This document shows positions 1 to 8,979 of a stretch of 9,479 nucleotides of DNA, piece by piece. The position numbers and the translations under genes are program-made. The stretch comes from Erythrobacter sp. (lineage in GTDB: Bacteria; Pseudomonadota; Alphaproteobacteria; Sphingomonadales; Sphingomonadaceae), in the NCBI GenBank assembly GCA_002695185.1, contig NZOF01000157.1:19203-28681 (forward strand). Reading direction: 5' to 3'. The stretch's first letter is position 1. Each line of letters starts with the position of its first letter. The notes under the pieces were generated by a model, which saw nothing but the letters and a program-made list of their open reading frames with translations, ran no database searches and was not told the origin of the DNA.

Positions 1-666
1 TTTGGTCGCCCCCGCCTGGTTGCGCCAGGACGGGTCGTATTCGACGCCATATGGCGGATCGGTGACCATCAAGAGCGGCTTCACATCGCCCAGAAGCCGC
101 CCGACCACGTCGGCGGAGGTGCTGTCGCCGCAGATCAGCCGGTGCGCGCCCAGCTGCCAGAGGTCGCCCGCAACCGATACCGGCGTGACCGGCGGTTCGG
201 GAATGTCATCCTCGCCCTCGACCGCGCCATCGCCGCCCATCGCCTCGGGATCGCGCAGCAGGGCGTCCAGATCCTCGTCGGTGATGCCCAGCAGCGACAG
301 GTCGAAATCCTCGGCCAGCAGCCCGGCGATCTCGTCGCGAAGCATGGTCTCGTCCCATTCGCCCAGCTCGGTCAGCTTGTTGTCGGCGATGCGGTAGGCC
401 CGGCGTTCGGCCTCGTCGAGATGGCCGAGCCGGATCACCGGCACTTCGGTCAGCCCCAGCATGGTCGCCGCCAGCACCCGGCCATGCCCGGCGATCAGCT
501 CGCCATCGTCGGCGACCATGCAGGGCACGGTCCAGCCGAACTTCGCCATGCTGGCGGCGATCTTCGCCACCTGATCGGTGCCGTGGATCTTGGCGTTGCG
601 GGCATAGGGCCGCAGCCGCTCAATCGGCCAGGATTCGATCTGGCTCGGCGTGAACACCAGGTCCAT
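1..666 (-). CDS. ParB-domain DNA methyltransferase (N-terminal part, runs off left edge)
   Basis: The minus-strand frame from ATG at 666 stays open to the window edge, giving 222 residues without a stop. Residues about 10-95 form a ParB/sulfiredoxin-like domain, with GELIAGHGR at 56-63 and neighbours as the ParB box. A short acidic linker follows (about 140-160). Then comes the beginning of a methyltransferase domain, with LICGDST near 177-183 and the catalytic TDPPYGVEY at 202-210. DPPY is the amino-methyltransferase motif of N6-adenine or N4-cytosine enzymes; which base is modified cannot be told. Proteins with this ParB-plus-methylase layout are common in prophages and integrative elements and modify DNA without a partner nuclease. 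The start is preceded by only a weak GATGAGA ribosome site; an ATG at 681 is in another frame. The C-terminal half lies outside the window. Family call is strong, biological role inferred. Confidence 0.9.
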   Translation of the reverse strand, partial: MDLVFTPSQIESWPIERLRPYARNAKIHGTDQVAKIAASMAKFGWTVPCMVADDGELIAGHGRVLAATMLGLTEVPVIRLGHLDEAERRAYRIADNKLTELGEWDETMLRDEIAGLLAEDFDLSLLGITDEDLDALLRDPEAMGGDGAVEGEDDIPEPPVTPVSVAGDLWQLGAHRLICGDSTSADVVGRLLGDVKPLLMVTDPPYGVEYDPSWRNQAGATK

Positions 667-752
667 GGGGCGGGTCTCATCTGGGGCAGGGGCGGGCAAG
701 CCGATGCGAGGCCAAGGAAGGCCAGCGTCAGGACCGGGATCCGCGATGTGGT

Positions 753-792
753 GAAAAACGAAAGCGCCCGCGAGGGGTATCCTCCGGGCGCT
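753..792 (-). terminator. Rho-independent terminator or leader attenuator before the methyltransferase gene
   Basis: Arms AGCGCCCG (763-770) and CGGGCGCT (785-792) pair perfectly and are continued by GAGG (772-775) with CCTC (781-784), leaving one bulged C and a 5-nt loop. Read on the minus strand the stem is followed by TTTCGTTTTT (754-763), so it works for leftward transcription. It lies about 90 nt upstream of the methyltransferase start. It either ends transcripts coming from the retron side or conditionally stops methyltransferase transcription. Confidence 0.65.
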
Positions 793-809
793 ATTCTTCG
801 ATGTTCAAG

Positions 810-838
810 GGGTAGGTCAAGGAGGGCAGCTTTGTCAA
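810..838 (-). promoter_or_regulatory. Possible promoter for the methyltransferase gene
   Basis: The minus strand has a perfect TTGACA at 833-838 and a second TTGACC at 816-821. The matching -10 boxes are poor: CTACCC after 17 nt for the first and AGAATA after 17 nt for the second. Position, just upstream of the terminator-like hairpin, fits a promoter with an attenuated leader. Weak call because of the -10 boxes. Confidence 0.3.
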
Positions 839-852
839 TTGGAAATCATGCG

Positions 853-1049
853 TGGATTCAACGGCTTCCCGGTGGGTGGCTTCCGCTGGCTGGCTTCCGG
901 CGCGGTGGCTTCCACAAACTGGATTCCCTAGCTTCCGCAAAAGAATCCAGCGCGCCAAGGTCGTGATTCGGCAAGCCTTTGATAATGAGTCGCTTTTCCG
1001 AAGATCGCGCGGCAAGTGGATTCCGCCTGGATTCCCCGGTGAGAATCCA
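853..1049. repeat. Cluster of TGGATTC and GGCTTCC heptamers with two inverted pairs
   Basis: TGGATTC occurs on the plus strand at 853-859, 920-926, 1017-1023 and 1028-1034, and in the opposite direction (GAATCCA) at 943-949 and 1043-1049. Two pairs form perfect inverted repeats: CTGGATTC 919-926 with GAATCCAG 943-950 (16-nt spacer), and TGGATTC 1028-1034 with GAATCCA 1043-1049 (8-nt spacer). Between them GGCTTCC recurs at 863-869, 878-884, 892-898 and 907-913, about every 14-15 nt, and an AGCTTCC lies at 930-936. No convincing gene overlaps the cluster. It could be a protein-binding array, a phage or element end, or a degenerate repeat. Function unknown. Confidence 0.6.
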
Positions 1050-1353
1050 TGTCGCTAGCGAAATGCCGCGCTGCGCCCCCCCGCATACGTTCGGCGCCGG
1101 GGAGGAACCAGAGGAGGGGAGGTATCGGCCCTGAGCGGAAGGCCTACCTTCTCAGCGCAGCCCTTCGAAGCTGCCGTTCGAGCAAGCCGCAGCAAGAGAG
1201 CCGAGCAGCCCAAAGCTGCCGGACGACTTGGGCGGGACCCGCACCCAGAGCCAGCCCAAAATCGCCGTTCGTTCTGATGATGCCTGCGCATAACACTACC
1301 AGAAAACAAGGGAGGAGCGGGCTTTGCTATACCAAGCGACAACCTTCAGCGGG
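1050..1353. other. Gene-free stretch downstream of the reverse transcriptase, with short hairpins
   Basis: I see no supported gene here. It contains the 10-bp palindrome TCGCTAGCGA (1052-1061). Two similar hairpins, GCAGC 1157-1161 with GCTGC 1170-1174 and GCAGC 1205-1209 with GCTGC 1215-1219, share the frame GCAGCCC...GCTGCCG and so look like imperfect copies. TTGGGC 1228-1233 pairs with GCCCAA 1254-1259 around the short palindrome GCGGGACCCGC (1232-1242). There is no clear U-tract terminator straight after the reverse transcriptase stop. It may be a decayed interspersed repeat or the downstream border of the retron. Confidence 0.4.
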
Positions 1354-2238
1354 TTACCGCGGACCACCGTTCCCCGCCTGAATCTGCTTGAGTTGCGCCA
1401 ACCGTCCGCGCAACTGGGCTTCGTAGCGTTTCACTTCGTCGGCCGACTTGGTCTTGCGCAAGCCGCTCCGGACAGCATGTATCTTCTGCCGCTGCCTGTT
1501 CGGAGCAGTCACGCCGTCCCGGGTGAGAATTACCCCGGTTATCTCGGCGGGCCGCCCGTGCCGTGCGCGCTCTTTGTGGGCTGCGTAGCGGTGGCCGTGA
1601 CGGTGAAGGACCTTCTTCAACTCCCACATCATGGCTTCCGATACGGTAACCCCTGACACCGTAAGGTCGTCCGCGTAAACGCTCAGCGTGCATTCTGCTT
1701 CCGTCACCGTCCTGTCGATTTCCTCCCACATGTCGATGTAGGCGAAGAATGCGAGGATAGGGCTGCACGGGCTTCCTTGTGGCAAAACACCATTGCTTGT
1801 CGCGATCCGTGCTAGGATGACTGCCACGTCCGAAGAGCACTCCATACGACTGCGAAAGAACCAGATAACCTTGTTGATGGTGCAACTGGGGAAGAAGTCT
1901 TCAATGTCCAGAAGACGCACCGCATTTGCCCCGATGTGACGCGCCGCATTGTCCACATAGGAGCGTCCCTCGACCGGGGCGAAAAGATAGTCAGGCGGCG
2001 CAACCCTGCCCAATAGGTCTGCGATCCGGGACTGTACAGACTTGAGCGGCGGTATGGGCGCGCTGATATCGCGTGTCCCACCTTTCTTCTTGGGCTTCTG
2101 AAAGAGGATATATCCGCCTTCGAGACGGGAGAGCTTTGTCAGCTTCGCGGGAGACACCTGCAACAGCCGCGCCAGCTTCGCCTTGGACCGCAAGCGGAAG
2201 AAGGGGCTGTCTCGCAGAGCATACTTACGCTTCGCCAT
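1354..2238 (-). CDS. Retron-type reverse transcriptase
   Basis: This 294-residue protein is a bacterial RNA-dependent DNA polymerase. The palm motifs are in order: a KKGGTRDISAP...LKSVQ segment (about 51-69), the retron-associated NAxxH as NAARH (97-101), motif A LLDIEDFFPS with catalytic D111, motif B LPQGSPCSP (152-160), the catalytic YADD (188-191), and ITGVIL (233-238) in place of the usual VTG. There is no maturase or endonuclease extension, so it is not a group II intron protein. Retron enzymes prime on a guanosine of their own msr RNA and make a branched RNA-DNA (msDNA), usually as part of an anti-phage toxin/antitoxin-like complex. ATG at 2238 is chosen because it overlaps the end of the XRE gene by 14 bp, implying translational coupling. 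A structured leader and a peptide gene lie upstream. Retron assignment is strong; anti-phage role inferred from the family. Confidence 0.95.
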   Translation of the reverse strand: MAKRKYALRDSPFFRLRSKAKLARLLQVSPAKLTKLSRLEGGYILFQKPKKKGGTRDISAPIPPLKSVQSRIADLLGRVAPPDYLFAPVEGRSYVDNAARHIGANAVRLLDIEDFFPSCTINKVIWFFRSRMECSSDVAVILARIATSNGVLPQGSPCSPILAFFAYIDMWEEIDRTVTEAECTLSVYADDLTVSGVTVSEAMMWELKKVLHRHGHRYAAHKERARHGRPAEITGVILTRDGVTAPNRQRQKIHAVRSGLRKTKSADEVKRYEAQLRGRLAQLKQIQAGNGGPR

Positions 2239-2527
2239 TAGCCGTCTTAGCCTCAATGAACTGCAGGAACTGCAAGACCTTGCCTGCAATCGCGGCCTTG
2301 GTACGCTTGGCTTTCGACGGGTTCTCTAGGTTTTCAGAGAAGAACAAAATCGAAGACGGGGGTATTCCAAAGGCATCTGCGTATTTCTGGATGATCTCAA
2401 TGGAAGGGACCTTCTTCCCACTCTCCAGCTCAGAGACATAAGACTTGGACAGGCCAAGGCGGTCAGCCACCTCTTGCTGCTTCATGTCGTGAAAAACTCG
2501 GATCAGGCGAAGCGCTTCCGCAAGCAT
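2225..2527 (-). CDS. Small XRE-family helix-turn-helix protein, retron accessory
   Basis: This 100-residue protein is a one-domain Cro/C1-type DNA-binding protein. The helix-turn-helix is at about 6-60: the stretch MKQQEVADRLGLSKSYVSEL (15-34) holds both helices, followed by ESGKKVPS and a typical third part reaching AFGIPPSSILFF. Residues about 72-100 form a lysine- and alanine-rich helical tail. The start at 2527 is chosen because GAGAGG (2535-2540) lies 7 nt upstream and the XRE fold begins here; the longer frame back to 2680 has no domain and no better ribosome site. Its stop overlaps the reverse transcriptase start. Small HTH proteins are, as I recall, the partner in one published retron type. 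It may be an effector or antitoxin in the msDNA complex, or a repressor of the operon; the palindrome at 3030-3044 is a candidate site. Family sure, role open. Confidence 0.9.
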   Translation of the reverse strand: MLAEALRLIRVFHDMKQQEVADRLGLSKSYVSELESGKKVPSIEIIQKYADAFGIPPSSILFFSENLENPSKAKRTKAAIAGKVLQFLQFIEAKTANGEA

Positions 2528-2565
2528 AGTTATTCCTCTCTTGCATAGGATACAGTGGAAGCGAC

Positions 2566-2730
2566 TTAGCTGTGGTCGTCCCCCGAGAGGGCGCGCCAAA
2601 TCCGCCAAAGGCGGTAAACGAGGACCCCGATACGGAGTGCCCATTTCAGCAGGAACGGGCCGCGCAGCCACTTGGGCCACTTGGTCGTTCTTTTCAGCCG
2701 CTGTCGTCGTTCGTTAGTCTCAAAAGTCAT
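2566..2730 (-). CDS. 54-residue cationic amphipathic peptide, hypothetical
   Basis: I do not recognise this gene. ATG at 2730 has a near-perfect Shine-Dalgarno AGGAGGT (2736-2742) 5 nt upstream, the strongest in the window, which is the main reason to call it. It ends with TAA 38 nt before the XRE start. The peptide carries about 13 Arg/Lys against 4 acidic residues and five Trp (18, 21, 30, 42, 45). Residues 25-48 should form one helix. On a helical wheel K29, R33, R40 and R43 fall within about 80 degrees, with Leu, Ile and Trp on the opposite side. That suggests a membrane-surface or short membrane-inserting helix rather than a globular protein. Being first in the retron operon, it could be a toxic effector held in check by the retron complex or XRE partner, but this is inference. 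An alternative start at 2823 in the same frame lacks a ribosome site. Confidence 0.68.
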   Translation of the reverse strand: MTFETNERRQRLKRTTKWPKWLRGPFLLKWALRIGVLVYRLWRIWRALSGDDHS

Positions 2731-2985
2731 TTCTGACCTCCTCTCTGCTCCCCCTACCCACCATGGGCAGGGTGTCATCGCGAACAGAAAGCGCGGACAA
2801 CGACGACCAAACCAAAGTACCAAGAGACCCGCAGGTCATCGCGGGTCTCTGCTTCGCCGTCCCTCGCCCTCGGGAGTCCTCAGGGGAGCCGGGGGCCGTG
2901 GGGCCGGTTTAGCGATAGGAGGCGAAGCCTCCCGCGAGCCTTTCGGCCCAAGATGTGATGACTTTTCCTTCCGCTTTAACCAACT
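2722..2985 (-). ncRNA. Probable retron msr-msd RNA (borders uncertain)
   Basis: Between the promoter and the peptide gene the minus-strand transcript is gene-free and highly structured. In order: GGGCC-GAAA-GGCTC (2949-2936); GGAGGC-TTC-GCCTCC (2932-2918); a C-rich then G-rich stretch (about 2906-2855); a perfect 10-bp stem AGAGACCCGC/GCGGGTCTCT with an 8-nt loop (2850-2823); and a 9-bp stem with a 3-nt loop (2772-2752). Retron RNAs lie just upstream of the reverse transcriptase operon and combine short msr hairpins with a longer msd hairpin, which fits. AAAAGTCAT (2966-2958) is the exact reverse complement of ATGACTTTT (2730-2722) and could be the closing a1/a2 stem. GTCATC/GATGAC (2962-2957 with 2779-2774) is a shorter alternative. 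I could not fix the branching guanosine or the msd end. Location and structure are seen; identity is inferred. Confidence 0.5.
2752..2772 (-). promoter_or_regulatory. Hairpin next to the peptide gene ribosome site
   Basis: The minus-strand RNA CCCUGCCCA (2772-2764) pairs with UGGGUAGGG (2760-2752) over 9 bp with one G-U pair and a UGG loop. It ends 9 nt before the AGGAGGT of the 54-residue gene. It has no U tract, so it is not a terminator. It could be the last element of the retron RNA, or it could tune translation of the peptide. Confidence 0.45.
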
Positions 2986-2992
2986 GCAGAAA

Positions 2993-3021
2993 AACATAAG
3001 GTGCGCGTCTCTGGGCGTCAA
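2993..3021 (-). promoter_or_regulatory. Sigma70-type promoter of the retron operon
   Basis: TTGACG (3016-3021, five of six to consensus) and TATGTT (2993-2998, four of six) are separated by exactly 17 nt. Transcription would begin near 2986 and run left through the structured leader, peptide, XRE and reverse transcriptase genes. It is the best promoter match I found in the window and separates the retron from the hsd operon. Confidence 0.65.
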
Positions 3022-3029
3022 GAATAAAA

Positions 3030-3044
3030 TTCGCGCACAGCGAA
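3030..3044. promoter_or_regulatory. Palindrome next to the retron -35 box, possible operator
   Basis: TTCGC (3030-3034) and GCGAA (3040-3044) form a perfect inverted repeat with a 5-nt centre, 8 nt upstream of the -35 box. The size fits a dimeric XRE-type operator, so the XRE protein of the same operon could bind here. A chance match is possible because the arms are only 5 bp. Confidence 0.35.
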
Positions 3045-3360
3045 CTTTTTTCGGAGGCATCCTTGTCGATCACCCCGAGGCGCGGCGACTACAACGCGCC
3101 CATCTCGCATGTTTCTTCTGTCGAGCACGACGCTGACATTGCAAAGCCCACTTCTGCGCTTTCTTGCCATCCTTCGGGTGGCACGTAGACAGTCTATTTT
3201 CTGCGCCTGGCGGCCGTCTTGGTCGCCAGCTCGAACGACCGGTACCTGCGCTGCTGTAGTCGCTCGGGTGGCCACGACGAACGGCTGCTATCGCCAAGTT
3301 CTGCGGAGGCAATGCCGCAACTTAACAGGCAGCAAACCGTCCTTGGCGTGCTGGAGATGG
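3045..3360. other. Spacer between hsdR and the retron promoter, no supported gene
   Basis: No intact gene is supported. One minus-strand frame reads through SFELATKTAARRRK to a TAG at about 3196-3198 and then continues in the same frame to a second stop near 3100, with no start codon and ribosome site; it may be a decayed coding remnant or chance. GGCGCG (3079-3084) and CGCGCC (3095-3100) form a 6-bp hairpin. I see no U-tract terminator after hsdR. Confidence 0.4.
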
Positions 3361-6486
<3,126 letters not shown>

Positions 6487-6592
6487 CGGCGCCCCCTCGG
6501 TTTGTCGCTCACTTCTGCGACACAAAAGCAGTTGCGGATCACTTCCGCGCCGATAGTGAGACACAACACGGTTTGATGCGCATAAGTGATCG
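6487..6592. repeat. Symmetric TCACTT repeat array between fic and hsdR
   Basis: TCACTT lies at 6509-6514 and 6539-6544; the reverse versions TAGTGA and AAGTGA lie at 6554-6559 and 6584-6589. Both pairs are centred on 6549 and the copies on each side are exactly 30 bp apart. The plus copies extend to TCACTTCTGCG and TCACTTCCGCG. GATCACTT (6537-6544) and AAGTGATC (6584-6591) match perfectly. The first copy sits inside a smaller palindrome, TGTCGC 6503-6508 with GCGACA 6517-6522; GACACAA also recurs at 6519-6525 and 6560-6566. It may be an operator controlling hsdR separately from hsdMS, or a relic of IS terminal repeats. No transposase is present. Confidence 0.6.
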
Positions 6593-7708
6593 TCAAAACG
6601 CCTCCCGCCCTTCGCAGATGTTCAGCAATTCGGGAAAAGCCAGAACGGCAGGCCGCCGGCCGCTTGCGGGCCTGATCTCGCGCAGCAGGCCGCTGTCGCG
6701 CACCAGTTGCAGGATGCGCCGGGCGGTCGGGGCGGGAATGTCGGCCTGCGCCACGAAGTCCGAGGCCACGAAAATCGGGCGGCTGAAGAACCAGTCCAGC
6801 GCCCGCACCCCGTATTGCGACCGGGTGGCCTCGACCATCCAGTCCTTGCGCGCGGTGTAAAGCGCGTGGATCGCCTGCGCCTTGGCCTGGTTGGTGCCTG
6901 CCTGCTCGATGATCGCGCGCAGGAAGAAGCCGCACCAGCCGGTCCAGTCGCCATCCCGCGACACCGCCAGCAGGCGGTCGTAATATTCGTCGCGGTGGCT
7001 TTCCAGATATTCCGACAGATAGAAATTCGGCGCCGACAACAGCCCCTTGGATTTCAGGAACAGCGGGACGATCAGCCGCCCCAGCCGGCCGTTGCCGTCC
7101 AGAAACGGATGGATCGCCTCGAACTCGGCATGCAGCACGGCAAGCTGGATCAGCGCATCGGGGGCTGGGTCGTGGATATAGCGTTCCCAGGCGTCCATCG
7201 CGGCGGGTAGCGCATCGGCCGGGCAGGGGACGAAACGCGCCTGCTCGATGGGGCTGCCCTCGGGGCCGATCCAGTTCGGGATGCGGCGATATTCGCCCGG
7301 CGCCTTGCCCTTGCCGCGCACGCCCTGCATCAGGCGCGCATGGGTCAACCGGATCAGGCGCTGCGACAGCGGCAGTTCCTCCAGCAGGCGCGAGGCCTCG
7401 GCCAACGCGGCGCGATAGTTCAGCACCTCGTGGATATCGGCCTTTTTCGGCGTGCTCTCATCCCCCGGCTCGCCCTCGGCCTCATATTCCAGCACCTCGC
7501 CGATGGTGGCCTGAGTGCCCTCGATCCGGCTGGACAGAACGGCTTCCTGCGTGGTCAGCGGCGAGAGCAGAACATTCGGGTTGGGGATGCCGTGCAGCAC
7601 GCCCTCATAGCGCGCGACGGCGGCATTGGCCGGGCCGATCAGCGGCAAAAGCTGCGGCCAGTCGAGCGCGCCGGGCGGGAACTGCCCCTGATGATAGGCA
7701 ACCGCCAT
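6593..7708 (-). CDS. Fic-family protein with N-terminal inhibitory motif and winged-helix tail
   Basis: This 371-residue Fic/DOC protein carries the catalytic loop [12 protein letters not shown] (200-211), which matches the HPFx(D/E)GNGRxxR active site of enzymes that move AMP from ATP onto target proteins. LSSRIEGTQ (58-66) fits the inhibitory helix (S/T)xxxE(G/N), with S59, E63 and G64 here, so the protein should be autoinhibited (the class with the inhibitory helix before the Fic core). Residues about 290-365 look like a winged-helix DNA-binding domain, usual in this Fic subgroup. The active site is intact. ATG at 7708 overlaps the hsdS stop as TGATG and has GAGGTGG upstream; a GTG at 7711 is also possible. 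Fic genes do occur inside type I restriction operons, but target and role there are not known to me. It could guard the system or modify a host or phage protein; this is inference. Confidence 0.95.
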   Translation of the reverse strand: MAVAYHQGQFPPGALDWPQLLPLIGPANAAVARYEGVLHGIPNPNVLLSPLTTQEAVLSSRIEGTQATIGEVLEYEAEGEPGDESTPKKADIHEVLNYRAALAEASRLLEELPLSQRLIRLTHARLMQGVRGKGKAPGEYRRIPNWIGPEGSPIEQARFVPCPADALPAAMDAWERYIHDPAPDALIQLAVLHAEFEAIHPFLDGNGRLGRLIVPLFLKSKGLLSAPNFYLSEYLESHRDEYYDRLLAVSRDGDWTGWCGFFLRAIIEQAGTNQAKAQAIHALYTARKDWMVEATRSQYGVRALDWFFSRPIFVASDFVAQADIPAPTARRILQLVRDSGLLREIRPASGRRPAVLAFPELLNICEGREAF

Positions 7709-8979
7709 CACGCCACCTCGCTTGCGAGGCGCTCCGCCTCGGCCAGCCGCAATTCCCCCGACATCAGCCGCGGCAGCAGCAGGTCGCGGGTTCGGGCGAG
7801 GGTGCGGGATTCCAGTTCGTTTTGGATGATACGATCAGTCAACGGTGCCATCATGTCGCCCATCCGTTTGATGACATGGTCAGGCGGGCAAATCGTTTTT
7901 GCGGCCTTCAAGTGACCGCGCTGAATGTGGCCCATGGTTGTGGCCTTCGAGGCGGCGATGATCTGGAATTCTTCCAGATGGTGTTGCACCCATTCGCTGA
8001 AGAACCAAGCGGGGTAGCTGTTCGATGTGACCTTGAACAGGTGCTGGTTAAGTGCGCCCTCGCCGCCGGTCCAGAACTTGGCGAGCAGGCTGCCCGACCA
8101 GGAAAACAGGAAGTCGCCGTCACGGATGACGTATTGCGCAGGCACTTTGCGCGAGGCACGGTTCGATTTGCCGGTGATGCCGTTCCTGAGCTCGGCAATC
8201 TTGATTACTGGCAGGCAGTCTGTCTCATCCTCAGCGGGGAACTTCTGCAAGGCGATGCCGTTCAGGAAATCGGCAATCTCGTCCAGCGGCTTTTCCTCCC
8301 ACCCCTCAGGCTTACCGTCCTTGTCGAGGCGTTCGGGGAAGAGGGACCAGAGGTCGGGGGAGAGCCAGGGTTCGCGGCCTTCCATCCTGGCGCGGGTGGG
8401 GCCGAAATCGACGAACCAGTCGCGAAACAGCGCCCGCGCCATGGCCTCGAGCGTGGCGTTCATCTTCCGGTTCAACTCGATCTTGCTAGAAAGCTCGATA
8501 AAGGTGTCGCCAACTACCCGTTGGATCGACATCTCGGGAACCGGGATCGAAAGCTTCGAAAAGTCTCCCTTCTTGAAGTGAGGGATCAGAGAGCCAACAT
8601 GCATGTTTGAGATGGCTTGTTGCACCTCGGGCGAGCGAAGGGCCGCAAACAAATAGTTGGGATGAACCACTTCGGAGTTCGCTCTAATAGCAACCATGTC
8701 CTGAGCAATGCAAAACGGCACTGGGTCAGGAACCAAACAAACCTGCCCAGGCGAGCCTTTTGTGACGAATACCAAGTCGCCTGGCTTTGGGTGGCCACGA
8801 AACCAAGTCTTGTAAGTGCTTTCGTCGACGTATCGCACCTTCTCGAAGGTCGGGAATAGGCCAGTGTTCTTCACGCAGTTCGTGGCAATTAGTGGAATGC
8901 CGCTTTCAGCCACGGGGCATGTTCGACCACGATTGTCGACGATGTTACTGAGCAAGTCGGTAAACGGCAAAGACCTCAT
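7708..8979 (-). CDS. hsdS: Type I restriction specificity subunit (HsdS)
   Basis: This 423-residue protein sets the DNA target of the type I enzyme for both methylation and cleavage. It has two target-recognition domains, about 1-160 and 225-370, separated by a conserved helical spacer that includes [20 protein letters not shown] (166-185) and [11 protein letters not shown] second conserved helix near the C-terminus contains [16 protein letters not shown] (395-410). Each domain reads one half of a split recognition site; the two domains are clearly different in sequence, so an asymmetric bipartite site is expected, but it cannot be read from the protein. ATG at 8979 overlaps the hsdM stop as ATGA, a standard coupling; a longer frame back to 9078 would run inside hsdM and is rejected. 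The length is typical and the frame intact. Confidence 0.96.
   Translation of the reverse strand: MRSLPFTDLLSNIVDNRGRTCPVAESGIPLIATNCVKNTGLFPTFEKVRYVDESTYKTWFRGHPKPGDLVFVTKGSPGQVCLVPDPVPFCIAQDMVAIRANSEVVHPNYLFAALRSPEVQQAISNMHVGSLIPHFKKGDFSKLSIPVPEMSIQRVVGDTFIELSSKIELNRKMNATLEAMARALFRDWFVDFGPTRARMEGREPWLSPDLWSLFPERLDKDGKPEGWEEKPLDEIADFLNGIALQKFPAEDETDCLPVIKIAELRNGITGKSNRASRKVPAQYVIRDGDFLFSWSGSLLAKFWTGGEGALNQHLFKVTSNSYPAWFFSEWVQHHLEEFQIIAASKATTMGHIQRGHLKAAKTICPPDHVIKRMGDMMAPLTDRIIQNELESRTLARTRDLLLPRLMSGELRLAEAERLASEVA

Noticed and set aside
853..936. CRISPR array
   Set aside because: Units are only 7 bp with a 14-15 bp period; no long repeats, unique spacers or cas genes.
142..966. 274-codon plus-strand open frame
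   Set aside because: It is antisense to the clear ParB-methyltransferase reading frame and runs into the repeat cluster; no domain or ribosome site.
791..1015. 74-codon minus-strand frame before the methyltransferase
   Set aside because: It is mostly the translated GGAAGCC repeat cluster and ends inside the terminator stem; no ribosome site or family resemblance.
667..1353. tRNA gene as an integration target
   Set aside because: No T-arm GGTTCGAATC-like motif or cloverleaf was found on either strand here, nor in 3045-3360.
1354..2238. Diversity-generating retroelement or group II intron
   Set aside because: No template/variable repeat pair, no maturase or HNH domain, and the NAxxH and short length point to a retron.
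2225..2680. Longer N-terminus for the XRE protein, starting at 2680
   Set aside because: The added 51 residues overlap the 54-residue peptide gene in another frame, have no domain and no ribosome site; the 2527 start has GAGAGG at the right distance.
2903..2935. Plus-strand TTAGC followed by a GGAGGC hairpin, resembling a retron msr start
   Set aside because: It is on the strand opposite to the reverse transcriptase, whereas retron RNAs are normally transcribed in the same direction.
7822..8610. 262-codon plus-strand open frame
   Set aside because: Antisense shadow of hsdS.
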